Shown here piece by piece: positions 1 to 6,629 of a DNA stretch of 24,480 bases. The notes under the pieces were generated by a model. The model ran no database searches. It was not told the DNA's origin and was given only the letters and a program-made list of their open reading frames with translations. The position numbers were made by a program, and so were the translations under genes. Every line of letters begins with the position of its first letter. The stretch's first letter is position 1. The DNA is from JBGSTR01 sp963707135 (lineage in GTDB: Bacteria; Pseudomonadota; Gammaproteobacteria; Chromatiales; Chromatiaceae), in assembly GCA_963707135.1 (NCBI GenBank), contig CAVPOY010000008.1, positions 1-24,480 on the forward strand. The letters run 5' to 3'.

Positions 1-173
1 TCGAGTGTTTTCTCTCCGAGGCGGAGAGGCGGGACCTGCTGGCTGCCGTTCGCGGCGTGCTCGATGCGGTCGAGGACCGGTTCTTCCTGATCCGGCTCGA
101 CCCGCGCGGCAAGGTGCGGACCCTGGGCAAGGCCGTCAGACCCGTTGACCCGCCCTGGTTTTACGTGGGGTAG
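1..173 (+). CDS. cas2: CRISPR-associated endonuclease Cas2, first copy (5' truncated)
   Basis: Only the C-terminal 56 residues are in the window; the reading frame opens at base 3 and stops at TAG 171-173. It reads ECFLSEAERRDLLAAV and ends RTLGKAVRPVDPPWFYVG. The first part matches the second half of the Cas2 ferredoxin fold (the strand after QYSVFE, then a helix and the ED-R-FYRL strand). The proline-rich tail resembles the extended C-termini of Cas2 proteins that travel with Cas1. Cas2 is the structural dimer at the centre of the Cas1-Cas2 spacer integrase. It ends 6 bases before cas1, so co-transcription is likely. The catalytic-Asp end of the fold lies off the left edge. Identification rests on a partial sequence but is strongly supported by the adjacent cas1 and a second cas2. 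Confidence 0.8.
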   Translation, partial: ECFLSEAERRDLLAAVRGVLDAVEDRFFLIRLDPRGKVRTLGKAVRPVDPPWFYVG

Positions 174-179
174 CCCGGC

Positions 180-1158
180 ATGAGCACGCTTTACCTGGAC
201 CGCCGCGGTCTGTCGCTGAAGCTCGAGGGCCGGACGCTGGCGCTGTACGCGGACGACGCGCGTCAGGCCACGGTCCCGCTGCACCTGTTGGAGCGCGTGG
301 TCATGCGCAGCGCCGTCGGAGATCGAGAGCAGCCTGCTGGCCCGCCTGGCGGACGCCGGGATCGGCGTGCTGATCTTCGGCGGGCGCAACGCGTCGAAAC
401 AGGCGGTGGTCCTCGGCCGCGCGGGCAACGACGCCGCGCGCCGCGTCGGACAGTACCGCCGCTACGAGGACGCGGCATGGCGACGCGCCTGGTCCGAGCG
501 ACTGGTGTCGGGAAAGCTCAAGGGCCAGATGCGCCTGCTGCGCCGGGGCCTGGGCCAGCGCCCCGATCTGCGCTACCCGCTGACGGAGGCCCTGGAGCGG
601 GTCGAGCATGCGCTCGACCGGATCCAGGCCGAACGGCCGTTGCCGGTTTCCAGTCTGCTCGGCATCGAGGGCGCCGCGGCGTCGGCGTACTTCAAGGGCC
701 TTGCGCGGCTGCTGCCCGAGTCCCTGGGCTTTACCGGCCGCAACCGGCGGCCGCCCCGCGACCCGGCCAACGCCGTGCTCTCGCTCGGCTACACGCTGCT
801 GCACTTCGAGGCCGTGCGTGCCTGCCACGCCGCGGGGCTCGACCCGATGATCGGCTTTTTCCATGAGCTGGACTTCGGTCGGGAATCGCTCGCCTGTGAC
901 CTGATCGAGCCGCTGCGCCCCCGGGTCGACGCCTGGGCCTGGGAGCAGTTCCGCCACAAGGCGCTGCGGGCCGAGGATTTTGTGCGGGAGGGCGATGCCT
1001 GCCTGCTCGGCAAGAGCGGCCGGCACAGGTTCTACAGCGAGTTCGAGACGCTCGCCCGACCCCTGCGGCGGCTGTTGCGTCGCGTCGCGGCCAGGCTCGC
1101 GCGCTCGCTGGCCGAGGCGGGCACGGGGTTCGTCACGAACCGGCAGGAGAGGTCATGA
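180..1158 (+). CDS. cas1: CRISPR-associated endonuclease Cas1, single-base frameshift near 318
   Basis: Cas1 is the metal-dependent integrase that inserts new spacers. The N-terminal beta domain (about residues 1-75) reads MSTLYLDRRGLSLKLEG and ends GIGVLIFGGRN. The alpha-helical catalytic domain carries SSLLGIEGAAA (catalytic Glu about residue 163), GFFHELDFGRES (His about 228) and SLACDLIEPLR (Asp about 240), so the active site is complete. The frame breaks at the GG of 318-319: reading one G fewer joins RVVMRSAV to EIESSLLARL, as in intact Cas1, and gives 325 residues, normal for the family. The ATG at 180 is 6 bases after the first cas2. The TGA overlaps the ATG of the next gene (ATGA), indicating translational coupling. 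The break is probably a sequencing error, because the codons on both sides are conserved. Confidence 0.88.
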
Positions 1159-2006
1159 TCGTTCGGACCGCAATAGCTTCCGCGCCCGGCGGACACCCCC
1201 CGGCATGCGTCACCGACGCGCGCCCCCTGTACATCGCGCCCTCCGGAGACACCCGGGTGGCGCTCGACGGTCCGGCCCTGTCCGTCTTGCGGGAGGAGCA
1301 GGCAGAGCGACTGTTCCCTCTGTGCCGGCTCTCGCGCGTCTACAGCGGTGCCTGGGTGGCTTGGACCTCGGAGGCCCTGCTCGCGTGCGCGGCCGCGGGT
1401 GTTACGGTGGTGTTCGTCGACGATGCGGGCGAGGTCGTGGCGCGGGTTCTCGGACGCGCCGGCCAGCGCGACGAGCTTTTTCACCGGTTCACGGAGTTCC
1501 TGCTGCTGCCCCAGGCGGCGGGCATGTACCGGCATTGGTACGAGGACCTGCGCCGCCGGGCCGCTTGGTGGGCTGGCGCAAAACTGGGCATACCCAAGGC
1601 GGCGCGCGGCCCGGCAGAGTGCCGCGACTGGATCAACCGCGAGGCCGCGCGCTGCGCGGGGCCGGAGCACGGGGACCGCTCCCGCCAGTGGCTGCGAGCG
1701 CTGGCGTTTGCCTGGATGCAGGCGCACCTCCAGGACCTGGGTTTCGGCCTGAACACGGAGCTCGCGCAGACCGGCGAGCCGGCTCTGGCCAGGGACCTGA
1801 CAGGGATCCTTGCCTGGTACCTGGAGCCGGCGCGTATCGGCTGGCTCAAGACCCGCTATCTGGCGGCGCAGCGCAGGCGCGAGGCCGTCCGGCCGCCTCG
1901 GCAAGAGGACCTGGTGCGGCTGTTCGAGTCGCGCTCGGCGCGTGCGTCGGCGCGTGGACGGGAGATCACCAGCCTGCTGCACCGCTGGCTGATCCACAAC
2001 GGGTAG
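1155..2006 (+). CDS. Cas1-like protein lacking catalytic Glu and His
   Basis: This 283-residue protein starts inside the cas1 stop codon (ATGA overlap). Residues about 55-100 (CRLSRVYSGAWVAWTSEALL, then GVTVVFVDDAGEVVARVLGR) reproduce the end of the Cas1 N-terminal beta domain, where a strand, a helix and the GV-VVFLD strand lead to the linker. The helical part keeps only an echo of Cas1: LAFAWMQAHLQDLGFGLNTE followed by LARDLTG lines up with the neighbouring GYTLLHFEAVRACHAAGLDP and LACDLIE. The segment carrying the catalytic His is missing, and no GIEG motif is present. I infer a catalytically dead paralogue, possibly a structural partner or DNA-binding subunit of the adaptation complex. 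I do not recognise a named subfamily. The alternative, an unrelated protein, is made less likely by the position between cas1 and cas2. Confidence 0.65.
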   Translation: MIVRTAIASAPGGHPPACVTDARPLYIAPSGDTRVALDGPALSVLREEQAERLFPLCRLSRVYSGAWVAWTSEALLACAAAGVTVVFVDDAGEVVARVLGRAGQRDELFHRFTEFLLLPQAAGMYRHWYEDLRRRAAWWAGAKLGIPKAARGPAECRDWINREAARCAGPEHGDRSRQWLRALAFAWMQAHLQDLGFGLNTELAQTGEPALARDLTGILAWYLEPARIGWLKTRYLAAQRRREAVRPPRQEDLVRLFESRSARASARGREITSLLHRWLIHNG

Positions 2007-2029
2007 CAGGCGCCCGAGGGGACGTCTCG

Positions 2030-2419
2030 ATGGCCATTCACAAGCCGCAGCTGTTCTTGCTCGCCTATGACATCTCGGACCCGAGGCGGCTGATCCGGGT
2101 GCACCGCGCCTGCAGGAAGTGGGGGGTCCCGCTCCAGTACTCGGTGTTCCTGGTGCCGCTGACGCCCGCGACCATCGGCGACCTGGTGGCCGACCTCAGG
2201 GACATCATCGACGAGCGCGCGGACGACGTCCGCGTCTACCCGCTGCCGTCGCGGGTCGAGGTGGCCCAGTACGGCCGTCAGGGACTGCCGGATGGCATCG
2301 AGCTCGTCGGCGGTCAGCTCGGCGGGGAGAAGATCGCGGCGCTGGGGGCCCGGACCCGCGGGCCGGTGATGTCGCTGCGGGGGCTGCTCCGGGCCGCTGG
2401 CTCCCGCGCTCTGGTGTAG
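2030..2419 (+). CDS. cas2: CRISPR-associated endonuclease Cas2, second copy
   Basis: A 129-residue protein beginning MAIHKPQLFLLAYDISDPRR. The first strand ends in the conserved Asp (residue 14) of AYDISDPRR, followed by the helix RLIRVHRACRKWG, the QYSVFLVPL strand, and RADDVRVYPLPSR. This is a full Cas2 ferredoxin-like fold with an extension of about 30 residues after YPLPSR that I cannot assign. The ATG at 2030 is 23 bases after the Cas1-like gene and follows GGGGACG. It differs clearly from the partial Cas2 upstream (KWGVPLQYSVFLVPL here, ECFLSEAE there), so the locus encodes two distinct Cas2 proteins rather than a recent duplication. It is the last gene of the operon; an inverted repeat follows. 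Confidence 0.85.
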   Translation: MAIHKPQLFLLAYDISDPRRLIRVHRACRKWGVPLQYSVFLVPLTPATIGDLVADLRDIIDERADDVRVYPLPSRVEVAQYGRQGLPDGIELVGGQLGGEKIAALGARTRGPVMSLRGLLRAAGSRALV

Positions 2420-2427
2420 CGAGCAGG

Positions 2428-2492
2428 GTGAGCCCCGGATTCCGGATCGCTGCATCCAGGCTACCTCGATCGGAAACGGGACAGGGGCTCAC
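2428..2492. repeat. REP-like palindromic repeat inside a larger inverted repeat, between convergent genes
   Basis: Nine-base arms GTGAGCCCC (2428-2436) and GGGGCTCAC (2484-2492) enclose the sequence at 2433-2464 beginning CCCCGGATTCCGG and ending TGCATCCAGGCTAC. The inner part folds on CCCGGAT against ATCCAGG. Sequences of this type (CCCGGATTCCGC with GCTGCATCCGGGCTAC) are widely dispersed intergenic repeats in Gammaproteobacteria; that is recalled knowledge, not a search. It sits 8 bases after the second cas2 and overlaps the stop of the small minus-strand gene, so it could end transcription from both sides. Confidence 0.6.
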
Positions 2493-2626
2493 CAGCACCC
2501 CGGCAGCTGACCCGCGAGCAGCGCGAGCACCATGTCGCCCGCGCGATATCGCGCCAGGACGAACCAGGCCAGGAACCCCAGAGCAACGAGGCCGACGAGG
2601 GCGATCAGCCGGCGCATCGGGGTCAT
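2489..2626 (-). CDS. Small single-span membrane protein (45 aa), coupled to the MFS gene
   Basis: Reading leftward, ATG at 2626 follows the MFS stop codon by one base (TGAGATG) and opens a 45-codon frame ending at TGA 2491-2489. The product starts MTPMRRLIALVGLVALGFLA and continues WFVLARYRAGDMVLALLAGQ to a C-terminal LPGCW. It has a short basic N-terminus, one strong hydrophobic helix (about residues 7-24) and a short amphipathic tail. Third codon positions are almost all G or C, as in neighbouring genes. The tight coupling suggests a small accessory subunit or stabiliser of the transporter. I do not recognise the family. The alternative is a chance frame, though the hydrophobic pattern, codon bias and spacing argue against that. 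Confidence 0.6.
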   Translation of the reverse strand: MTPMRRLIALVGLVALGFLAWFVLARYRAGDMVLALLAGQLPGCW

Positions 2627-2627
2627 C

Positions 2628-3845
2628 TCAGGCGCGTCCCCCGGCGATTCGGGGGATCGGCCGCTCGCGGATCGGCAGGTTCAGCACGCCGGCGATGAGG
2701 CTCAGGGCCATGGCGATCATCCATACGCTGTCGTAGTTGCCCAGCGCGTCGTAGAGGTAGCCGCCGAGCCAGCCGCCGAGGAAGGCGCCTGCCTGATGGA
2801 ACAGAAACACGACGCCGCCGAGCATCGATAGATTCTCCACGCCGAAAATAGTCGCCACCGTCCCGTTGGTCAGCGGAACCGTGCTGAGCCATAGAAGCCC
2901 CATGGCGATTCCGAACGCGTACGCGCTCCACGGCGTGACCGGCAGCAGCACGAACAGCGCGATGACGACCAGACGCACCCCGTAGATGCCGCTCAGCATC
3001 AGGGGCTTGGGCAGATAGCCGCCCCAGAGACCCGCAAGGTAGGACCCGGCGATGTTGAACAGGCCGATCAGCGCGAGCACGGTCGCCCCGGACGTGGGCG
3101 CCAGACCGCGGTCCGCCAGGTAGGCGGGCAGGTGGGTGGCGATGAAGACGACCTGGAACCCGCACACGAAGAACCCGAGCGACAGCAGCCAGAACCCGCG
3201 GTGGGTCGCGGCCTCGGCGAGCACCGCGCGCAGCGGTATGTCCTCGGTCCGACGCGCTCGTGCGGGCTCGGCCATCGTTGCCGAGAGGGGGAGCATCAGC
3301 GCGCCGAGCCCCGCCAGCATCAGCAGCGCGTCGCTCCAGCCGAACGCCTGGATCATCGCGTTGCTGCCCGGCAGCAGAAAGAACTGTCCGAGGGACCCGA
3401 CGGACATGGACACGCCCATGGCCCAGCTCCGCTTCTCCGGCGCGACGACCCGACTGACGGCGCCGAACACCACCGGAAAGGTAGTCCCGCTCAGCCCCAG
3501 CCCGATCAGGACCCCGGCCCCCAGCAGCAGGTCGCGCTCGGTCGCCGCCTGGCTCATGGCATACAACCCGGCGACGTACAGCAGGGCTCCGCCGAATACC
3601 ACCAGGCCGGCGCCGTAGCGGTCGGCAAGCCGGCCGACGAAGGGCTGCGCCAGCCCCCACACCAGGTTTTGGGTCGCGATGGAAAGGGCGAATGCGCCGC
3701 GCCCCCAACCCATGTCGATCGACATGGGCTGCAGGAACAGCCCGAAGGTGTGCCGGACGCCGAGCGAGATGAACAGAACCAGGGCGCCGCCGAGCAGGAC
3801 CGCGCCGGGTGTTCGCCAGTTTCCGTATGCCACGAGTCTCTTCAA
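2628..3845 (-). CDS. Major facilitator superfamily transporter
   Basis: A 405-residue integral membrane protein with about 12 hydrophobic segments in two halves, the usual MFS length. Near the N-terminus RHTFGLFLQPMSIDMGWGRG and QPFVGRLADRYGAG (the GxLaDrxG loop-2/3 signature) are typical of the oxalate/formate-antiporter-like and monocarboxylate-type MFS groups. The second half contains the expected GLFNIAGSYLAGLWGG and GIAMGLLWLSTVPLTNG stretches. Substrate cannot be read from sequence. It lies 46 bases after the TetR-family gene in the same direction, so it is probably in the regulator's operon and controlled by the same operators. The 45-residue membrane protein follows with one base between. 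Role: inner-membrane uptake or efflux of a small organic anion or drug (inference). Confidence 0.88.
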   Translation of the reverse strand: MKRLVAYGNWRTPGAVLLGGALVLFISLGVRHTFGLFLQPMSIDMGWGRGAFALSIATQNLVWGLAQPFVGRLADRYGAGLVVFGGALLYVAGLYAMSQAATERDLLLGAGVLIGLGLSGTTFPVVFGAVSRVVAPEKRSWAMGVSMSVGSLGQFFLLPGSNAMIQAFGWSDALLMLAGLGALMLPLSATMAEPARARRTEDIPLRAVLAEAATHRGFWLLSLGFFVCGFQVVFIATHLPAYLADRGLAPTSGATVLALIGLFNIAGSYLAGLWGGYLPKPLMLSGIYGVRLVVIALFVLLPVTPWSAYAFGIAMGLLWLSTVPLTNGTVATIFGVENLSMLGGVVFLFHQAGAFLGGWLGGYLYDALGNYDSVWMIAMALSLIAGVLNLPIRERPIPRIAGGRA

Positions 3846-3891
3846 CGCGGGACCAAACCTGGCTGAGCGGCGTCCGGTCCCTGGGAACTGC

Positions 3892-4489
3892 TCAAACCGT
3901 CTCGACGGCCAGATCGATCAGCGCGGTCAGCTCGTCCATGCCGAAGCCGCCGCGCACCATCACCGCCATGCCGAACATCAGGCTCATGACGTACGAGGCC
4001 AGGGCGCCCGGGTCCTTGTTCCCGGCGAGACGGCCACGCTCCGATTCCTGAGCGAAGATCTCCTCAAGCATGCGGTGCGTCTCCTGATTGATGTCCCCAA
4101 GCGTCCGGGCGGCTTCGTCGGGCAGAGTTGCTCCCTCCGACATCGCAGCTGCTGATCGCGATCAGGCATCCGCCGGGCAGATCGGGGTCGGTAACCATGC
4201 GGGCAATGGACAGTAGGTAGGCGCGAAGGCGCTGCCGCAGCGGGGCATCGGCCGGCTCCAAGAGGTGCGAGGCATGCGGCAGGCCGTAGTGGCGGCCGTA
4301 GCGGGTCAGTGCGCTGACAAAAAGCTGCTCTTTGTTGCCGAAGGCCGCGTAGAGACTGGGTTTGTTGATACCCAGGGAACGCGTCAGGTCGCTCACCGAG
4401 GTGCCGACGAAGCCCTTTCTCCAGAAGACCTTCAGCGCGGTCTCCAGCGCCCGGTCCTTGTCGAAAGTGCGTTTGCGTCCAGCGGACAT
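3892..4489 (-). CDS. TetR/AcrR family transcriptional regulator, single-base frameshift near 4133
   Basis: The N-terminal HTH domain reads RALETALKVFWRKGFVGTSV then SDLTRSLGINKPSLYAAFGN, residues about 13-52, with the family's LYxxFxxKEQL end. The ligand domain begins LLSIARMVTDPDLPGGCLIA. At the CCC of 4133-4135 (GGG in the gene) the frame is lost. One G fewer links CDVGG to ATLPDEAARTLGDINQET and continues to GFGMDELTALIDLAVETV, giving 198 residues, normal for TetR proteins. It is divergent from the SDR gene at 4611 and upstream of the MFS gene. Two matching palindromes lie in the intergenic region, so autoregulation and repression of the SDR gene are likely. It belongs to the type with GCL(I/L) at about residue 105; the inducer is unknown. 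Confidence 0.85.
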
Positions 4490-4519
4490 GGCGGTCCTCG
4501 GCCGACAGCAAGAATCGGG

Positions 4520-4548
4520 TTGAAATTATGTACCGATCGGTCAATATT
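4520..4548 (+). promoter_or_regulatory. Candidate sigma70 promoter of the SDR gene
   Basis: TTGAAA at 4520-4525, a 17-base spacer and AATATT at 4543-4548 read toward the SDR gene, 62 bases before its ATG. The spacer and -10 box contain the first operator palindrome, so bound repressor would occlude polymerase. Prediction by eye; not tested. Confidence 0.5.
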
Positions 4549-4552
4549 GCAA
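4525..4552 (-). promoter_or_regulatory. Candidate sigma70 promoter of the TetR gene
   Basis: Read leftward, TTGCAA (4552-4547), a 16-base spacer and CATAAT (4530-4525) form a good match to the sigma70 consensus, about 35 bases before the regulator's start. It overlaps the SDR promoter face to face, and both contain the operator, which is typical of a divergent autoregulated TetR switch. Confidence 0.5.
4529..4544. promoter_or_regulatory. TetR operator, copy 1
   Basis: TGTACCGATCGGTCAA is a near-palindrome whose core ACCGATCGGT is perfect. It shares TGTACCGATYGGT with the second copy; the centres are 27 bases apart. It sits within both divergent promoters. Binding by the adjacent TetR-family protein is inferred from position and symmetry. 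Confidence 0.65.
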
Positions 4553-4555
4553 GCC

Positions 4556-4571
4556 TGTACCGATTGGTACA
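4556..4571. promoter_or_regulatory. TetR operator, copy 2
   Basis: TGTACCGATTGGTACA is a palindrome broken only at its centre (GATT), with arms TGTACC and GGTACA. It lies downstream of the candidate SDR -10 box and 39 bases before the SDR start, so occupancy could block initiation or early elongation. Its agreement with copy 1 is the main evidence that both are real. Confidence 0.65.
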
Positions 4572-4610
4572 TATATTCCCCGTCGACGACCCACGAGGTG
4601 CAATCGAACC

Positions 4611-5351
4611 ATGAAGACATTAGAAAACAGCGTGATACTGATTACCGGCGCTAACCGAGGCATCGGCAAGGCCATGGTCGAGTCCTTTCTCGATGCGGGC
4701 GCGGCCAAGGTCTACGCCGGAGCCCGTTCGCTGGACACGCTGGAATCGCTGGTGGAACAGTACGGGGGGCGCGTGGTGCCGATACGTATCGACGTGACTC
4801 AGCCGCAGACGGTGGTAGACGCCGCTGCCGCGGCCCGGGACACCCAGGTCGTGGTAAACAACGCCGGGATCCTGAGAGTGGCGTCGCCGCTGGAGGGCCA
4901 CGCGTTTGAAGCGCTGGAGCAGGAGATGGATGTCAATGTGCATGGCCTGATCCGCATGGCGCAGGCATTCGCGCCCGTGCTGAAGGCGAACGGCGGCGGC
5001 GTATTCGTGCAGATGAACTCGGTGGCCTCGGTCAAGAATTTCGCCGGCTTCTCCACCTACTCGGCGTCCAAGGCCGCCGCGTATTCCATCACCCAGGGCC
5101 TGCGCGAGTTGTTGGCCGAACAGGGAACGACGGTGCTCAGCGTGCATCCGGGTCCGATCGCAACGGACATGGCCGTATCGGCGGGACTCGACGAGATTGC
5201 CGAGCCGGCCTCGCTGGTGCCCGAGGCGATCATGGCCGCACTGGCGGCGAGTGAGTTTCACGTCTTCCCGGACACCATGGCCAGGCAGATCGGCGGCGCC
5301 TACCGGAGCTTTGCCAGCAACGTGGTCGAGGCAAACCTGATGGAGTCCTAG
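4611..5351 (+). CDS. Short-chain dehydrogenase/reductase (SDR), classical type
   Basis: A 246-residue Rossmann-fold oxidoreductase. The nucleotide-binding motif TGANRGIG is at residues 12-19, DV at 61-62, NNAG at 83-86, the catalytic Ser near 137 (MNSVAS), and YSASK with Tyr150 and Lys154. HPGPIATDMA follows, as in classical SDRs. An Ala-Arg-Ser stretch after the second strand (YAGARS) suggests NADP(H) preference. The start at 4611 has GAGGTG about 9 bases upstream. The gene is transcribed away from the TetR/MFS pair with two operators between them. That layout is common for SDR genes induced by a toxic or xenobiotic carbonyl or quinone, with the MFS protein moving the compound. Substrate unknown. 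Confidence 0.9.
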   Translation: MKTLENSVILITGANRGIGKAMVESFLDAGAAKVYAGARSLDTLESLVEQYGGRVVPIRIDVTQPQTVVDAAAAARDTQVVVNNAGILRVASPLEGHAFEALEQEMDVNVHGLIRMAQAFAPVLKANGGGVFVQMNSVASVKNFAGFSTYSASKAAAYSITQGLRELLAEQGTTVLSVHPGPIATDMAVSAGLDEIAEPASLVPEAIMAALAASEFHVFPDTMARQIGGAYRSFASNVVEANLMES

Positions 5352-5437
5352 GCGAACTGGACTTGGTGGCGATGTCCCTCCGGGTGTCGCCGATCGGGTC
5401 CGAGTGATCCGGCGGCAAGGATGAAGGACTCGAAGCA

Positions 5438-5460
5438 GCGCCGCCCTCTTAGGGCGGCGC
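5438..5460. terminator. Strong hairpin after the SDR gene
   Basis: GCGCCGCCCT, loop CTT, AGGGCGGCGC forms a perfect 10-base stem 86 bases after the SDR stop. No T-run follows, so intrinsic termination is not certain. A second hairpin with arms TCCGAGA (5521-5527) and TCTCGGA (5536-5542) lies further on. I see no gene in 5352-5628. Confidence 0.4.
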
Positions 5461-5579
5461 GCCCTCGTGCGTTAAGGAACGACTGATCAGACGCCATCCT
5501 GGCGCTCGGTCCGCTCGCGCTCCGAGAGGCGCGCTTCTCGGAACGCTCCATTTTCAACGCCTTACATCGATGAATAAGC

Positions 5580-5596
5580 GCCAGGCCATCCCTGGC
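5580..5596 (-). terminator. Possible terminator after the small exported-peptide gene
   Basis: GCCAGG (5580-5585) and CCTGGC (5591-5596) pair around a 5-base loop, 32 bases beyond the stop of the 70-residue gene. In the leftward direction it is followed by GCTTATTC, only a weak T-rich tail. Confidence 0.35.
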
Positions 5597-5628
5597 CCAG
5601 ACGGGGAACGCGATAAATCGGCGTTGCC

Positions 5629-5841
5629 CTAGCAGTTGTAGACGCCCACCGCGCAGCGCCTGACCGTGCGCCGTCCCACCCCGGCGACGCTGACGGGCGT
5701 GAGCGGACGCCCGACCCGGGCCTCGGCGCTCGATATGAAGCCATGCACGCCGGGCAGCGACAGGCGCTCGCCGGCCTCTAGCCCCAGAATTCCGACGATC
5801 CCGGCAAACAGGACTATCTTCACTCGCTTCGAAACAATCAT
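5629..5841 (-). CDS. Small exported basic protein coupled to the DUF2092 gene
   Basis: A 70-residue product with a basic start (MIVSKRVK), a hydrophobic signal segment (IVLFAGIVGILGLEAG, about residues 9-24) and a mature part containing SSAEARVGRPLTPVSVAG then VGRRTVRRCAVGVYNC. I recall the RVGRPLTPVSVAGVaRRTxRR pattern from short hypothetical proteins found beside DUF2092 genes. Its ATG overlaps the DUF2092 stop codon (ATGA), so the two are translated together. The mature peptide ends in an arginine-rich segment with two Cys, suggesting periplasmic or surface location and perhaps a disulfide. Function unknown; a partner of the DUF2092 protein is the natural inference. Confidence 0.7.
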   Translation of the reverse strand: MIVSKRVKIVLFAGIVGILGLEAGERLSLPGVHGFISSAEARVGRPLTPVSVAGVGRRTVRRCAVGVYNC

Positions 5842-6629
5842 TTGGCGCCTCCTATGGCGAAATGGCTGGGCAGCTCATCGAAATCGCTGAGCTCTTTCGG
5901 GTCGATCGGCTTGGCGTTCGTCGGGTTGCGGAAGGCAAAGGCCTCCGACGCGACCTCGCCGCCGGTCTTCCAGTCCTTGATCTGAATGCTGTATTGCGGG
6001 GCCTGGTCGACCCCCTTGCTGGTAATCACGTATCGGCAGGGATAGGGGCGGTCGCCCTGTGCGATCCATATCTGCCAATCGACGTCCTTGGTTCGAAAGG
6101 CGAGGTGATCGCATTCGGTGCCGCCGATAACCCCACTGCCGAGGTCCTTGACGTCGATCACGTCACGCATCAATTCATCGTAGACATTGGACAGGAGCAG
6201 ATCGGCGCCGGGAACCGGCTTATGGTATTTGTCCCGCAACTCGTCAACCAGATGGTCCAAAGTGCCCGGCGCTTCGATCTGTGCGTAGACATTCGCCCGT
6301 TTTCCGAGAAGGGTCAGGGTCTTCCCATCGAAGATCATCTCGACATTGGCGAAGCCGCCGGTGCGCGCGGCGCGAAACTTGTCGGGCCGTTGGACATCCA
6401 TCGTGCCGGAGCTCGCCAGCAGGAGTTTCTGCTGGTCTTGTGTGACGACCTCCAGGTTGGTGTCGAAACCAAAAGACAGGGTCTCCTGCGCCGCCAGGTA
6501 GTCTGACATCGCTTTGAGCAGGGCCTTCGCGTCCGCCTCATCGGCGCTCGCGCCCAAAGGCGCGCCCAATCCGACCAGCAAGGCCATGGTTGCCGTGGCC
6601 GCGAAGTGTTGTGTCTGAGCAGCTTTCAT
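5838..6629 (-). CDS. Exported DUF2092 family protein
   Basis: The preferred start is ATG 6629, with AAGGAA five bases upstream; an in-frame ATG at 6677 has no ribosome-binding site. The product is 263 residues. A signal peptide (MKAAQTQHFAATATMALLVG to about GASA/DE) is followed by a mature protein starting ADAKALLKAMSDYLAAQETL. DUF2092 proteins are predicted periplasmic beta-rich proteins of the LolA/LolB-like lipoprotein-carrier fold. The strands around LEVVTQDQQKLLLASSGTM, KFRAARTGG and MIFDGKTLTLLGK fit that pattern. The C-terminal half has HLAFRTKDVDWQIWIAQGD and YPCRYVITSK. A lipid- or hydrophobic-ligand-binding role is inference from fold. It overlaps the following small-protein gene by four bases. 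Confidence 0.82.
   Translation of the reverse strand: MKAAQTQHFAATATMALLVGLGAPLGASADEADAKALLKAMSDYLAAQETLSFGFDTNLEVVTQDQQKLLLASSGTMDVQRPDKFRAARTGGFANVEMIFDGKTLTLLGKRANVYAQIEAPGTLDHLVDELRDKYHKPVPGADLLLSNVYDELMRDVIDVKDLGSGVIGGTECDHLAFRTKDVDWQIWIAQGDRPYPCRYVITSKGVDQAPQYSIQIKDWKTGGEVASEAFAFRNPTNAKPIDPKELSDFDELPSHFAIGGAK

Noticed and set aside
180..866. A 228-codon protein from the cas1 start in the unshifted frame
   Set aside because: After the extra base near 318 the frame is arginine/proline-rich out-of-frame translation of the real cas1.
1856..2455. Minus-strand frame beginning MQRSGIRGS
   Set aside because: Its start is the translation of a dispersed REP-like repeat and the rest is antisense to two cas genes.
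1..2700. A CRISPR array next to the cas genes
   Set aside because: I looked for regularly spaced direct repeats of 25-40 bases on both sides and found none in the window.
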